Below, piece by piece: positions 26,501 through 41,500 of a stretch of DNA of 64,000 bases (position 1 is the first letter of the stretch; each line of letters begins with the position of its first letter). This DNA comes from Edolisoma coerulescens. Its lineage: Eukaryota > Chordata > Aves > Passeriformes > Campephagidae. A program made the translations under genes and the position numbers. The DNA is taken from positions 1,732,176-1,796,175 of the forward strand of contig VWZW01007179.1 of the NCBI GenBank assembly GCA_013397115.1, written 5' to 3'. The notes under the pieces are model-generated. The model worked only from the letters and a program-made list of their open reading frames with translations, had not been told where the DNA came from and did no database searches.

Positions 26501-29500
26501 CTCTGCTGGACTTGGTTCCATTTTGTGTCTTAACTGAAACTGAAAAACAGCTGCTGGAGATGAGCATGTATCAGCAAGAGACAACTATTTCATTTCGTAG
26601 ACGCAATTTGCATTTTATATTGAAGATATTTTTCAATTAACAGGAGCACATTTTGCATGTCAGATTCAGAGAGAACCAAAGCTAAGCCCAGTAGTGCCAT
26701 ATCTAGAGGAAACACAAGAGAACTCCATCTTGAACTATTATTTTTCAATGCAATTTTTCTTACTATCAACATCCACTACTCCAAAAGGTGATTTTCTCAA
26801 AAAAACCCCTCCCAAACCAAAAAACCCAGAACTGAAAATGAAGAAAAGGAGAATAAAAATCTCTGGATTGTGAGTACCAGAGTAGCATTCCTTCGTAATA
26901 CACAAGGATAGTTGCAAGAAACTATTCAGAGGATGGTTTCCTAAACATCACTTCTGGTGCCCAAGTGTATTGTTTCACTCTGGTGGGGTTGTTTTGTTTT
27001 GTTGGATTTTTTTTTTTTAAATCAGAGTTTTAAAGTGTCAGATTTAAATTTCAGAATCTGACACTTTGGAGGAAATATACTGAACCTTATGGTTAAAACC
27101 TTGCTAGCATATGCACAGTATTTTTTCTTAACTCTGCTTTATGGATTACAAATCTGAAGTAGATATTCTCCATATTCAAGGTTTTGAACCTTGAGTATGC
27201 AGACTCTAGGGAGGCAAATAGAGGACAAGTGGTCTGCAAACCATTTCAGGTTTCACAAAGGTAACTTTGTGAAAATCAACCCCATTATGTGCTCATAAAT
27301 TCAGTTAAAGTTCAAGTTTAAGTTGACTGTACAGGAACACCTCACTTGTGTGCATAAACTGGGCACAAGGAAATGAAACCTCAGGGCTAGTCCCATAGAG
27401 ACAAATCTGTTGAATTCAGACTTCAAAAGAAGTCTCTGGTGTGGAAAAACAGTATTTATTTGCCATGAAATTCAAAAGAAGAGCGTGTTTATACGCTACT
27501 TTATTCTGCTGGTCCCGTTCTAAAGCAATCAAGCAAACAGTTGCCAGGCAGCTGCAAACAAACAAACTCCTTACAGAAAATCTTGTTTCACCTTATCCAG
27601 TCTATCACTGAAAATAGGAACAGAGATATGAAGTTGCAGAATCCTTCTGCCTGTAGTTCGAGAAGAGCCCAACAGCCCATCTCAAACCAATCACCAAGTT
27701 CCAGCGATCCGTAAGTAAAGGGTTTTTAAGTCATCCTCTCAGAACTACTTCAGCATAATTGCTGAAAACCTAAGCACCCAACGCAGGTATGGAACACACA
27801 GCACAGCTAACGCCAGCAGAGGCAGCTGGAAGATGGATCCAGCCCTAAACGTGTGCAGTGGGACAAACACAGCTCCCACCCACCTCCCCCTGCCCAGCCC
27901 TGGGGAGCCACAGGGACAACCCCGAGGGGCAGGGACTGCTCCCCTCTCTCATCAGCCTCTCTCCCCAGAGCTTCTGAGACTGGCATTATTCAGGTCAGTA
28001 CAGCTAGAGCAGGAGGTGATTAGGATAGATATGCTAATTACTAAAAATGAAATTCGACCTTTATCAAATCAGAGAATGCTGCACTGAGCAAATGTTACTG
28101 AAGTGGTCCTTAGTCTTTTCCAGCAAATCTATTCCCTGAAGTGCCAAAGCATTTCAAACACATTAAACAACCTCTCAGCAGTGACAGTCTGTGTATAACC
28201 AGGGCTCCAGTTAATTTCAGAGAAAGATTTTGTGATCACCCAACTCCTCCAAACCACCAGCGATGCTCATTTTCCGACACTGCGTATTTTTACTAGAATC
28301 AATAAAAAGGCTCTTCAACGAATACACCAACGCTGGGGAGTATCACCTATTTAACAATTAAGTTTCACAAAACCATTGTGGAAAAGAGGGGGAAAGGCAC
28401 CAAACCAAGGAAAGGCAAGCCCTCATTTCCCCCCTGGTGCAGATGTACAGCTGCCAGGGAGCCGACCCCCAAGTCCCACTCCAGCCCCGCGGTGCTCTGC
28501 CATCCCTCTCCTGTTTCCCTGGTAACTACAGAGCCACCAAGGAGGAATCACACTCTACAGAGAGAAACAAAGATTGCTGCAGCCCTTTAACTCCCCCTCC
28601 TCAACATCACTTCTGAATTATTAAAAGTGGCACAGCGATAGCACGGCTGGAAAGCAGCGGCATGACAATGGCCATTCAGATGTTCAGTGTTCATCTGTTA
28701 TTTGAGTGCCAGGACACGCGGGACCAAGTGTGACACATGGACACAGGAGAGGTGCCACTGCCATGAGGAGCTCAGCATAAGAAACAACTAATATGGTAAA
28801 AGCAAGATGCAGTGAATGAGGTGGGGCTCAAATGTTAGAAGGTTCCAGAGCTCAGCAGCTATGCTGGCGCATGAACATCCAAGGCACAAACCCTCAGAAC
28901 TGCTCTTGCTCAGCCTGAGGTACCTGTTCCTCCTCTGCACTCCCCTACTGTCCCAAGCTGAAAATGTGTTTGCTCTTTCCTATCATTTTAGAGAAAATGC
29001 TATTCCTTGGCTTTAAATGCATCTGCAACCCCTTATAGTCCTCAACAACAGCTTCCTTATTTCTACCTCCCATACATCAACCACATCCTTAGCAAAATCC
29101 TCAATACTCACATTAAATAAATATTATGGGCCAATATGCCTTGTGAGGGGGTTAAAACATGGAACTGCCCTCAGAGAGCCATCTGCTCTCCCTCCCTCAC
29201 TGTTCTGATGAGATGGGGTGGTGCTGCTGGAAATGCCAGTTGTGACTGGCAGTTTCTGCTCAAAGGAGATACTTTTCTTTCATGTACTGTGGACTTCTTA
29301 AACCATCTTTGCTAAGTGAAAAGCAGAGTTTAGAGGTTTCTTAATGAGGTGCTGGTGACATAAATCTTAGAGCACTGCCGGTGTGGCAAGGACACTGCTA
29401 AGTTTTATGTTTTAGTAATGAGCACAGTACATGGAGCTGTGTTATTTGGGCACACTAAAACATTCATTGCTGCTGGTTAGGTAACAGTCACATGCCAGGG

Positions 29501-32500
29501 AATGACATATGTGAAGTTAAGGGCAGCTCAGTTAAGCCATTCCCTGTAACCCTCACTGGGCCACAGACAAGGACAGCTTGGTTTTGGAAAATTTCTAAGT
29601 TCTATCGAGCTGATAAACTTGAATGGGAAAAGGCGTAGATCCATCTCAGAGGAACAGGCTGCAGCAACGAGCACAGCTGTAGCTTGTTGCCAATCCAAGT
29701 GGAAACTTGAAATGTCTAGAGAAAACAGTGATTTGGTCATGGCAGACTAATTCCATGCACCAGTGGTAAGGATAACCATCTAGCTGGCTTCAGCCACCCT
29801 GACTTTAAACATGTTTGCTGCTCCTTGCCTGCAACCAAGCTCTCTGACAGAAGACTGCTTGCAAAGTGAGCAAAGCGTAGCCGAGGAATTTCTGAGAGGA
29901 AAAAACAACACAGCACGGAAAGAATAGTTCCAATGCACCTACCCGTAACGGCAAACAAGGAGGAGGGACTTCCAAGAAGAAAATTTTCAAAGTCATCAAA
30001 GGAATTTGGCAGTTGAAGTGGGATGTTTCCCATTCTTACATATGGAATTTATTTTCCTGCAAGAGGCACTTGAAGTGATGTTGCTATACAAAGGGGGAAG
30101 AGAGAATGACTTATTTAGGTTTATTTAAGTTTTGGGCAAAATTTCTATGAATTCTATAGTCTAAGTACTAGTTCCTTGGAAACACAGGGCTCTCCCTTCT
30201 GCCTTTCCCAAAATCCAGGGAACTGACACTACTGATCATTCCCTACCACAGCCTTGGAGGTACTCCATACAGTTAATTCTACTTATTCCAGTACAAAACT
30301 CCATCAGAAATCAGGCCCTGTACCCTCTTACGAGATTAGTCATGCTCAGAATAAGCAATGCAGAAGGTTAGGGGAAAAGCTATGCCTTTTTAGGGTAAGC
30401 ACCACCTCTGGTGTGAAGGGGAAAAAGATAACAGCATCCTGCTGGTTTGCAAAACCAAGGAGGAAAAAAGAATTAATGATGCTGGGGAAGACCACTTGAT
30501 CCTGTAAGGCACGGCCCATACTGTAAGAGTCAAACAGAACCACAGGGTCTCTGTATGTCAGGTCCCACTGAACGAGGCCCACAGGCACAGCTCCCAGAAC
30601 TGCTTTGTATCTACAACTGCTCAGAGTTACAGCCTTGTAAGTTATAGTCCTCATCTCAGTTTTCAACCTTGACCCACTAAAGCAATTTTTAAAAGTTTAC
30701 GGCCTCAAATAACATCATATCAGAGCATTTTTTAAAACAGCACATACACATAATTAACTGCAGCTAAGTAACTACGAGCAAGTTGACACCTTGTCTTCAT
30801 ATTTGTGCTTCAGTCGTTGTAGTAACTGAGTTATACCTAAATAGCTATAAAGGGTATATAAAAGAATCAAAATACAAGGTAAGATCAACTGCCAGTTCCT
30901 AATCAACTATGAGAATATAATGTGTGGTACAGTTCTTACATAAATAATTACTTCTCTTGTGAGGGATGGAGGTAGTTTGAGTAGATGCTCTTTAGCACTT
31001 ACGCTGCTAAAATAACTTTGAGGTTACCATGCAAGTACAGTATTCAGGATGTAGCAGAACAGATTGATTCTTTCACTGCGGATGTTCCAGTACGTTGTTC
31101 AGGTTGTAGATTAATAGGAAACCAAGACTCACTAAAATAAGATTTATGAATGTTAAAGGATGATCTACAGGAAGGCTGAAAAGAATAAAAGAAGATCAGC
31201 TGCAAAGGCACAGAATATAGAAGAGTTCAAAACAAACAGATTATAAACTATCTTTCCGGCCTTTTGTATGCCAAATCTTATGCTTTTGGCCTTCACTCCA
31301 GTTTGTCTCTCAAATCATCTAATAGGTATCATAACCCTGGGAAAAAAACTTTGGAGTTTCTCACTTTGAAGAAGACCAGATGCAAGATCAATTCATACAC
31401 CCACTGGATTTCTATTGGTATGAAACAAACACCTAAAAAATATTTATACAATGTTAAGAAGCCAGTTTTCAATAAAGATCTAGATTTACTGGCAAAGTCT
31501 CTCCTATATCTAGAGGGCCTCTTTTAAGAGCCTTGTTGTAAGAGTCCTTGTTGTGAGAGTCCTCCTTGTAAGATTATGTTGTACAATGTTATTTCTCTTC
31601 TACTCCATTCATCCCTTCCTCTCAAATCTGATGCTCTCTTCCTTCCAAACCAGCTTTGAAATGCATCATCCTTCTTGCTCCAGAGATGTAAAGGATGTTT
31701 ACTTGCTTCAGGAAGGAAGTATTCTTAAAAATATTCATACAGGGGAGGTAATGCTCCTGGCTTCAAACCCAGCTTATGTCAACTATGAGGAACCTACCAA
31801 TTTAATTCTATTTAATAATCTTAATTTCCAGATAATTGAACTTATTAGGCACCATTTTTGGCACTCCTTAGAAATCTTACTGACTTTTTAAAGAGAAGAA
31901 TTCCAAATTTTAAAGTCTAAAGCTAATGTTAAAAGAGTTGTGGTGTATTAGCAGAAAAGCCTCCCTTTGCTGCTGAAGAACATCTGGTGCCAAGTTGCCT
32001 CAAAATTTTTCAATTCTGTGTTTGTATCATGCCTAATGCAAACCAAATCTCCCCTCCACAAAACCCACAGTCTTCTCTCTCCCTCCCTCTTCCTTTCCCA
32101 AAGAGAAAAAAAATCAGGGGCCATCTATTGGGAAAGACTTACACACATTAGAAAAGTTTACTACTACAGATGACAATCATTATGGTACATTAGTTCTAAG
32201 GGATGCTTAAATTGCAGACATTTGGGGCAATAAAAAGTGAGTTTATTTCTGAATTCTAGTAACTTTCAATGCCCTGCTGCTTGTGTATTGGGTTTATTTA
32301 ATGGTTTTTTTTCTTTTGCAACCCCTCTTTTTTTTTTGGAGACAGACCACCAGACTCTCTAAGAGCTACCCTCAGGCACTAAAGCAGGAACAACTCTCCT
32401 GACACAACAAAGGCCGTGTGTTCTCACACATCAGAGCCAAGAAATCTGCCTGTGCTGAAGGTGTTCTTTCCTTCAGAAGAAGGTATTCATTCCTACTTCA

Positions 32501-35500
32501 GAAGACAACATTAATTAAATGTTGGTAAAAAGGATCTCTAATAAGCTGCATCCTTCTGGTTGTTTATTTTCTAACACTATAAGCTTTTTCCACAATGGAA
32601 CAGTTTTGTCAGTGACTAGAATCTCTACAGTTTCTGAAGTGGCAAGGGCCTGGAAAAAAAGAGAGAACTTTCCTAAAATAAGAAAGCAATGATTTATTTA
32701 GTTTAAAACACAAAGAAAGAATCCAGTTATTTCCATTTTTCCTCCAACCAAAGCAGAGCTACTCAAAGTTGACAAAATTCACTGCCTAAAAAAAGAAAGA
32801 TCAAAGGCAGTGTCAATATTTAAAAGTGATTTTTGTAGTCAGCTACACCATTTTATGCCATATGTTCAGTTGAAAGCCACAAGCTATGACACCTACAGCT
32901 GTTCTGCCATTGAACATCTGATGAGCTTGTGTTCTTTTTAACAGTTAGTTAAATTTGGCTTCAGACAGAGCTGTAAAATGATACCTCTTTATCCAATACA
33001 CCACACAACCCTACCCCAACCTTCTCAGAAATGGGCTGCTCAGCACCTCACAACTGCATGGCTGATGTGCAGCTCTCTGAGGCTGCATCATCAACAGGAG
33101 CCAGGGACATGAGGTGGCCAGGCTGGGGCAGCAATAGCAGCACCAGAGTTTGCCATGTGGTACGAGCACAACACAACCAGAGCAACACAGAAATTCTGGA
33201 TCTCACAGTGCAGTAGATCACCCTCCACACAGGTGTCTTATAAGATGATTTGTTCACAGGCTGGCAGTAACTGGACTTCAGAGCCCTCCGTTTTTAACTC
33301 CTGCACATCCAAAAGCATCATTTCATCAAGTTAGCTGCGTTTCAAACTTATTAGATATGCTCAAGCAGATCAGGATGGATACACCAAAATTTCCAAACCA
33401 CCCCAAGTAAAGTACTCTATTGTTCTCCCTCTTTTTATTCATGGAGAGAAAGTAAGTATCAACCTTCCTGGTTACAGCCTAAAGCAATTTCTCTAACCTA
33501 GTGACAAAGGTAGGGGGAAGACTCAGGTCCTGGCTCTGCCCTCAAGATTGCTTGTGCATTTTAACAAATTAAATTCATGAGGAATAAGGATCATCTTCCT
33601 CTGTCAGATACAACTGTTGTGCTTTGCACTGATCTCAGCTTGCATCAGACATGCTCCAAGGACACCCACTGATCTGGCTCTTCCATGGCCTCATGAATCA
33701 CCCAGTGGTGAAGGTGGAAAGAGAAGTATTGAAATGCCTTTTGGCATTTATATGGTTAGAAACACATTTGCAGAGTTTAGGTGTCTGTTCTCAGCCTAAA
33801 TACACCTTATGTGCTTGAATGTCTACATCTGAGCATAACTTTCTCTTGGTCCACTACTGACAGAATATTTTAGGCCCAGATTGCCTGAAAGTACAACAAA
33901 CAGACCACGCTAAATAAAGAACGAAACATTCAAAACCCAAACCAAATGTACTAACAATTGTGGCAGCTTCTTTACATCACACAACTGATGGCAGGATTGT
34001 ATTTATAGCAATGAGGACATGAGAAGGGAGGTTTGCAGGTAGAAGTAATCCTTCAGTAGAACTGCTGGAAAAATTGGAAAGATTAAGCATATTTCTGGTC
34101 TTGCAAGTCCTTCCTTGGACACACAGGTTACCACCACTGTATTAGCTGGGGATATAAAAGAGCCTATCTCTGTCTACTAGACTTGCTTTTTTCATATGGC
34201 ACTTCTATCAACTGAAGAACAGCACCTATTTGCCCAAAGATCTATTTCATTGCAACTAGAACAATATTTCAAGCAAAATGAGACTTAACCTTAGTTTTTA
34301 TTCCTAAAGGCGCTTTTTACCTGTTGCCAAATCTGTGTATGACACGCTTGTAACAACTGGGAATACAGGTTAAACTGCACTTCAAACAGGGATTAGGTAC
34401 AGGGCCAAGATTTTATTATCTACAAGTAACACTTGATGTGCTGAAAGACAGACTGAGATATAGCTTAACTACATTCAGGACTGCTGGCACACAGTTTCCT
34501 GGCTAATTAACATTTTAAGCTCCCACCAACATAAAAGGCAAACTGGAAAATAAACTGAACCAAACCAAATCCCAATCTTCTTCTGCAGTAATAATTCTCA
34601 AATTTAGACATTTACTTGCTGTTCCCATCACAACAAAAACATTAAAAACAAAGAAGAATAGGAATGCAGGAAGCATATTCAGGATTTATCCTAAAGTATA
34701 TATTTTCTTACTGTTTTTGTTAGGGCAAGTCCTTGTCTTAGAAGCCTGCATAATTTAAGCCTGAATTATTTAGGCAATTAACAGGTGCTGTCTGTGTGGT
34801 GATAACACTTTCTCCCTTATCACAAATTGGCATCTACAAAAATAGACTGTTAGAGTCTGGAGAGTTCTCTTATTTTTTTTTAACTAGTATAAGAGAAGAC
34901 AGACCATTCCTGAACAGTTAAATTTACACTTTACTGAAATAAAATACGACTTTATTGAAACAGCAAGGCTCAGTCCTTTCTGAGCAAGTAGGACTGTTCT
35001 TAAAAAGCAACCAGATGTTTTACAGTGCTCCAAAGAACATATCTGTTAACAAATGTTTACACAGTTGTTATACTGACATTCTGAAACAGATTCACTCTAA
35101 ACAACCAAGAGATGCCCTGTCCTTATCACCAACTTCATCTTACAGAACATCTACTTACAGAGAACATTTACTTCAGATTACATTGGGCATAAGTCAACAG
35201 ACTCCTGTTTGTAAAACAGCAACTGCTACTTCTGGCCTTTACTCTCTTTATTTCACCATTTTTCATGTATTAAGCTTCAGGGTGCTTCTTGAAATTGTTG
35301 AGTGACCCAGTAATACTCCACTGAAAGAATTTACGGGACCACATTAGAAATTCTTGGCCTTTCAATCTTTTCAGGTTTCCTGTACAATCTTGTTGCATAG
35401 TTTTTAAATTGAATTAAGTGTGGGTTTAAAAAACAAAGTGAAACATGCTTCTTCCCACGAGTTTCTACAATGGAGAGCACATCATTAACGCATGAATTTA

Positions 35501-38500
35501 GGTGTACAACTCGCTTCAGAATGCAATTCAACCTAAGGAAAGTAAAAAAGTACTTTCTTCACCCTTGTGACTTCTCTTCCCCCACAGCATGAAACGCCTA
35601 CAATGCTCCTCTCACATCAACAGGCACAGAGGAAGCAGCAGTGCATTTTCTCCTCTACAAGAAAGGAAATCAGAATCTTCCACTGTTGCAGTTCTGGAGC
35701 CGACACTTCCACTGACCGTGGGAATACTGTTGGATTACTGTCTATGATTGAGAAAAGATACCTCTTCATGCTCAAATTAGAGTATTTCTGTTTTGTATAG
35801 AGAAGACTGAACATCAAAGCAAATTTTCAAGTCAAACAAGTCACCCACTATACAATAGTCATCCTTCAGGAAACTTGAAGCCCATGACAACCCTTTATGA
35901 GTTTTCTTCACTTTACTTTGGTATAAAGACATCACAATTAAAAGGTTGTTAATGTTTGATACATTAAGCTCACACTGATGAAGTTACAGGTGAAACCATT
36001 CCCCCTTACTTGTACATTTGCCCTGCCTATCAACGAGGTCAGGATCCCTCTCATTTCAGATGTATACAAAGATTTTATTGCAGAAAGCAAGCAGTTTCAC
36101 TAAGATATCCTAATGACATTAGTATATATGCCATCAATTTGAGAAAAGTAGAAAGAATCTAGGTTCAAAGCAGCCCTTCTGAAGTATTCATAGCAAAGCA
36201 GTTCTGAGGTACACTGAATGACCAGTTGTCCTGTTCTGATCCCACACCTGTTCCTTAAAATACAGCTAAATTACATTGCTGCCAATAGCAGAAAGCAGTC
36301 ACAGCAAGAGAAGTGGAAACCACGCAAGGACAACCTGGGCAAAAGGATGGCAAGCCCAGGGGTAACAGCTGCAAGAATACAAAGTGGGAAGCTGGCTCCA
36401 TGATGAGCACTACAGAAACAAACTACTTGACTTCACTGTCTATGAACACTGTCATTTGATTATTAAATTCTTGGATGTACCAAGCTCAGGGACAGCCCAG
36501 CCCTCCTAATGCAGTGTGCAAACAACAGCACAAAGAATTGCTCACCATCAAGTAAGTTCAAGGCCTAATGTGAACTGTCTTCAACTGGACAAGTATTTAA
36601 ACATCCAAGTGCAGTATTAATCACTACACCTTGAGAGACTGTCATCCTTAATGATCCCAAAGTGCTTTGTAATTTATGGCACAGAACTGCAGCTACCACG
36701 ACGTCCTTGGGTAGCAGCCAGCTGCTGCCCATTGCACTGTGTTGTGCTGGCTTGGAATACTGCAAATCTCTGGGAGGCTTTTGATGCCCTCACAAGGGAG
36801 CATTTTAGCTCATCCCAAGGACCCAGATATAATAGACTGAGTGTGTTTTGCTCAAAGACAGGAACCAGGCTCTACACACTCCATGAATTTTGAACCTCAA
36901 ACTCTTAGCAGCAAGTACTTCCTACTGGATTAGCCCATGCCACAGAAAAACCATCACAATCAGATGTTTCCTAGGGTACCCAAGAGAGACCAAACTCTTG
37001 TCATCAACTCTATCTACAAAATTTAAAAAATATACACCAGACAATACATCAGACAGGAAATAAAATAGGATATCCTAGGAAAAACCCAAAAGCTTCACCC
37101 TGAGAAGGGATATAACCTATGACTGTTGATTCCATATAGATCCCTGTAGGATCAGGCCAGTATAACTGCTGTGCCAGTCTAGCTTGTTTCCCCTCTCCTT
37201 AAAGTAGACACATACCCTGCACAGATCCTCTTCTTGGCCATATCTCCAGTTTTTCAGATCTGTGTATATCTCCATCAGTCAGAGGCTTGTGGAAGAAAAG
37301 TGAAATTGAGCAAACCAGCTGGAGCATACATAAGGGGATTGCTGCAAAATTACCAAAGAACTTTTCTCCTGCATGTAGCCCTTGCTAATAAAAAACTCTG
37401 TCAATTACTAAATTTGTAGGCACTCTGAATTACAAGAATAACAACTTACAACTAGGTAATAAGAAAACTATTTTTAAAATTAAAATTGTATCAACTAAAA
37501 AATTTAAATAATTTTATAGTTTTCCCAAATTACTTTGTAGAAGGCTAAAACAGCCTCCATATTGTATTTTTTCCACCATACTACAAACATCATTTTGTAT
37601 CTGTTTCTAAAATAGATAGCAGCATTTATTCTCTGTGAAGTTCAATGTATTTCCTCATCCATGAGTCACTCTAGTTACATTCTTCTGAAATACACAGGCC
37701 TCAACCACTGCTGGAAAAGGATTCAAGAACAAGGTGAAGAACTCCTGCCTAAGATGAAAATCCTACACACTGCACTGCACTGCATGAAAATAAATGGGAA
37801 AAAGTTGAGCTGTTGTGAGGAACCTATGAAAAAAAAAGTAGGTCAAGCTTAGAAGTTTGACCTAGTGATCTTCTTTGCTTTGGCAAAAGTACAAATGGAG
37901 TTTACATAATGCTGCTCACATGTAAGTGCTGGCTGGAAACTAAATGATACAAATGTTTTTAATAAGCCCCAGCCATTAACAGGATTCCTTTTTTTTTACT
38001 ACTTCAGACAATTCTAAATCTTTGTTTTCCAGTACACACTATTGAATCCTTACTTTTCAGACTTAATACATTTAAGTTACTCTTGTGTTCATTTCAGTGT
38101 AAGTTTGTTGCAACAAATGTAATACACGCACCTCAAATCAGGTCAAAGTTGATTTACAAAACCAGATCAAACTCCGGTAACTTCCTGAAGCCACAAAGCT
38201 GAAGTCTGAACAGGGCACCTTTCCCACAGACAAACCATCTGTGCATAAAGCAGCTTTACAGTTACATACTTCCTGAGTAAAGCACGGGATGGACAGAAAA
38301 CAAATCTGTATCTGCACATCCTGAATAGAATTTAATTCTGTAGGAACTGTGCACACTGCTGGTAAGTAAATAAAGACTAAAAAGGTTATTCCAAATATCT
38401 GAAACTCAAGTAGTTTATCCAAAGCACCTACTATAAGAAAAGACAAATGAAATGCCTGTTGTTCTGTGATTTTCCCCCTCAGTTTAATAAAGTAAAACTG

Positions 38501-41500
38501 TGTCAGGAAAAAAAGTTAAAAAAAAAGAAAAGAAACTAAATTAAAGCTTTGCTGCTAATGTTACCAGAAGTTACTGTGATGAGGACACCACCTCTGTTTT
38601 ACAGAGGAAGAAATTGGGGTACTACCACAATAACTTGCCAACATCCAAAGTCAACTGTGCCAGATGCTAGATTTGAAAGTTACTGGCTCCCAGATCTGTA
38701 CTCTTTAATCAGGTATTTCTTACCTAACTCTGTAACACTAATTAGAGAGTGAGGAATTCAACAGGATTTGGTGGAAGGCAAACAAATAATTTTGTACCTT
38801 CACATGGTAAAGAGAAAACAAAATGTGCACCTAACAGCAGCAGCATTAGTGTGTATTTGTTAAAAGCAGATGTAAAACATCAGTTCCTCTATGGACAAAA
38901 ACAATTGGCTCTCTCATGTCTTCTCTGGCAGGCTCAAATAACCAGGCTGACACAGCTCTCTTTCATGAGATTCTTCCTACACATAAAATAGTTCCATATG
39001 TTTAAATGCGGAGTGGTTGAGTAAGCACAAAATTAATTCATTACAACAATGCTTTTCTATTGATTTTTCTTGTGCCTTAAGGCCTGGTCGATTACAGAAC
39101 CCAAGCACAATTCAAACACTCTGCTTTGTCACATTTTTACATCCACTTGAAAGACATCTACAGACACAAAGTGGAATGGAAATGTTCATTTTAAAGATGG
39201 CACTGACCCTCCCAGTCCAGGCAGACCTATTAACAGGCCACTCCTGTTAGAGTATTCAGATTATTTGGGGTTCAGAATCTTGTTCTTGTTTGGGTTTTGC
39301 ACTGTTGTTTTTAAGGCACTGGCAACATCTCTGAAATGCAAGTGCTGCTGGCAGGGCCTGCATCGTAGGACCAGAAGGTCCTAATCCCTCAGGGTGGGGA
39401 TCAGCAACACATCACAACCCACCACCACCTTTCCCTCCTTCCTCACACACCTGGGAGCATCCATCAAAGAAATGTGTTTTCCTGAAAATTATGTCCCAGA
39501 ATCTAATTTTAACACTCTGATGTTCAGATGGCTTTGGAGATTGCATTTCAGCACTCACCTCTAGGACCTGATGGTACATAAATCTTCATTCTCTGTATCA
39601 TCCTCCTTTTTTTTTGTATTCTCAGCATGCAATCCAAACAGGTTCATGAAAGGGCAAATAACTTCTCCTGTCACAGTCACTACATGATAGCACAAAAAAC
39701 ATTAGGAGAAAGTAATTTCGTAGAATTGCTTCCTATCATGTCCCATCACTCACTACTGAGAGGAGCTGGGAGATGCATACTGTGTTTTGAGGATATTGCA
39801 AGGTGCTTAACAAATGATCACCAGAACCCTTTTACAGACAGTTTTTGAGAAGCCAACTACCCACACATCACAGAAAGCAAACACCATCTCCTTCAGAGGA
39901 CAGCACAATGGCTGCTCTATGCCACGGCTTGGCCACAGGGGAGCATTGTACACGAACAGTTCCTCAGCACAGGCCCCAAAGGGCAGAAGTCACGGGTAAT
40001 ATGCCATACAGATTTTTACATATCACTACTTTTTGAGCAGACAACTTCATTTAGAACAATAATGCCAGCTGGAACTCAAGTTTACACCCTCTTAAGAGTT
40101 GTGGATACTTTATTTACTTTATCTATTCTATTCTATTTAGAAGCACTGTTTCATGCAAGCACCTTCATGTGGTCTTGGGTTTATTCCACGTATGGTAGGT
40201 GCTCCAATTAGAGAAAAATATTTCAGTGGTCTCAAGCTCAGCAGGAGCCAGGAATCACTGCTCAGTCACACCACCTGTGATAGTTCATTAAGCTGATCCC
40301 AACAAAGCTACAGTTCCTGTTGGGACTGTGAAGCAAAATTCCCCAGGAAGAGCTATGACATGCACAGGAATAACACCGAAAATCAGTAATTTTCCACTAA
40401 GTACTAGACAACTTAGTCCACAGGAGCAGGGGGTTAACTGCCTCAGGAGGAATGGCCTGCTGCACAGAGCCTGCTCTTCTGTAAGACCACTGCATCTGAA
40501 ATCATACTTCACAAATAAAAATGCAACTGAGTATGCAAACCCCAAGAACTACACAAAACACTTTGCAACATACATAGAAAGGCAGCATTGGTAAAGAGAC
40601 CATTTTAAATAAGTGTCATATTCTAGATTCACAATTCACTCTCACACTGTTACTGCACAGCAAGATACAGAAGGCAGTTTAAATAAAAAGTACAACTCCT
40701 AGCACAAGTGACCTTGATATTTTTGTCACAGAAGCAAGATGAAATTGGAAGCTCTGCTGAACACAAATATGGCCCAGGTCAGCTCTGTTGGGCCTGTGCT
40801 GGCCATAACATTCTCCTGTGTGTTCCCTGGTGCCCTATGGATCAGCACAGGAGGATGTGATATGTCACTGCTTTAGGAGTTAGCCATCAGTTAAACACCC
40901 CTAAATCCTGACATCCATGTTAACTTAACGACTGCTATAAAAAGGGTACACGTTGTTCTGTAAATTGGAATCAAATGAACAATCATGCTACATAGGAAGG
41001 GATGACTAAGCCACATAAACAAACTGATAGCTTAGCTTTCTGAAGGGAGATTTTCCTTGATTAAATTATTCTCTTGACTTACTTGACCTATCCTAAACCC
41101 TATGAAAGCATTTCAAATTGTCAACCCCCCCACACGTACAGCTTTTAACATTAATTTCAGCTGTGCATACTATTCATACCCTTTTTCCTACTAAAGGGTT
41201 GAAAGCTGAAGCTAGAGCTGCTTCTATCCCCCCTCCTCTCCCACTGAAGACAAAATATCAAAATCATTAAAGACCCTCCCACACAAAGAAAGGAACATAT
41301 GGAGACAAAACTATCAGCTTATAAAGTTCTTTGCAGAAGTGTAGAGATACAGGAGTAAAATTCCTTCCTACTGAAATCAGTGGCACTTTAGGCATTGGCT
41401 TAAATTAAAGCCAAATCTGTCCTTATTTCTCACACAGTGTCAGTTTGATAAGAAAAGGCAGTCAGTGCAAGAATACTGAGCAGCCACTGGTTTCCAGATT

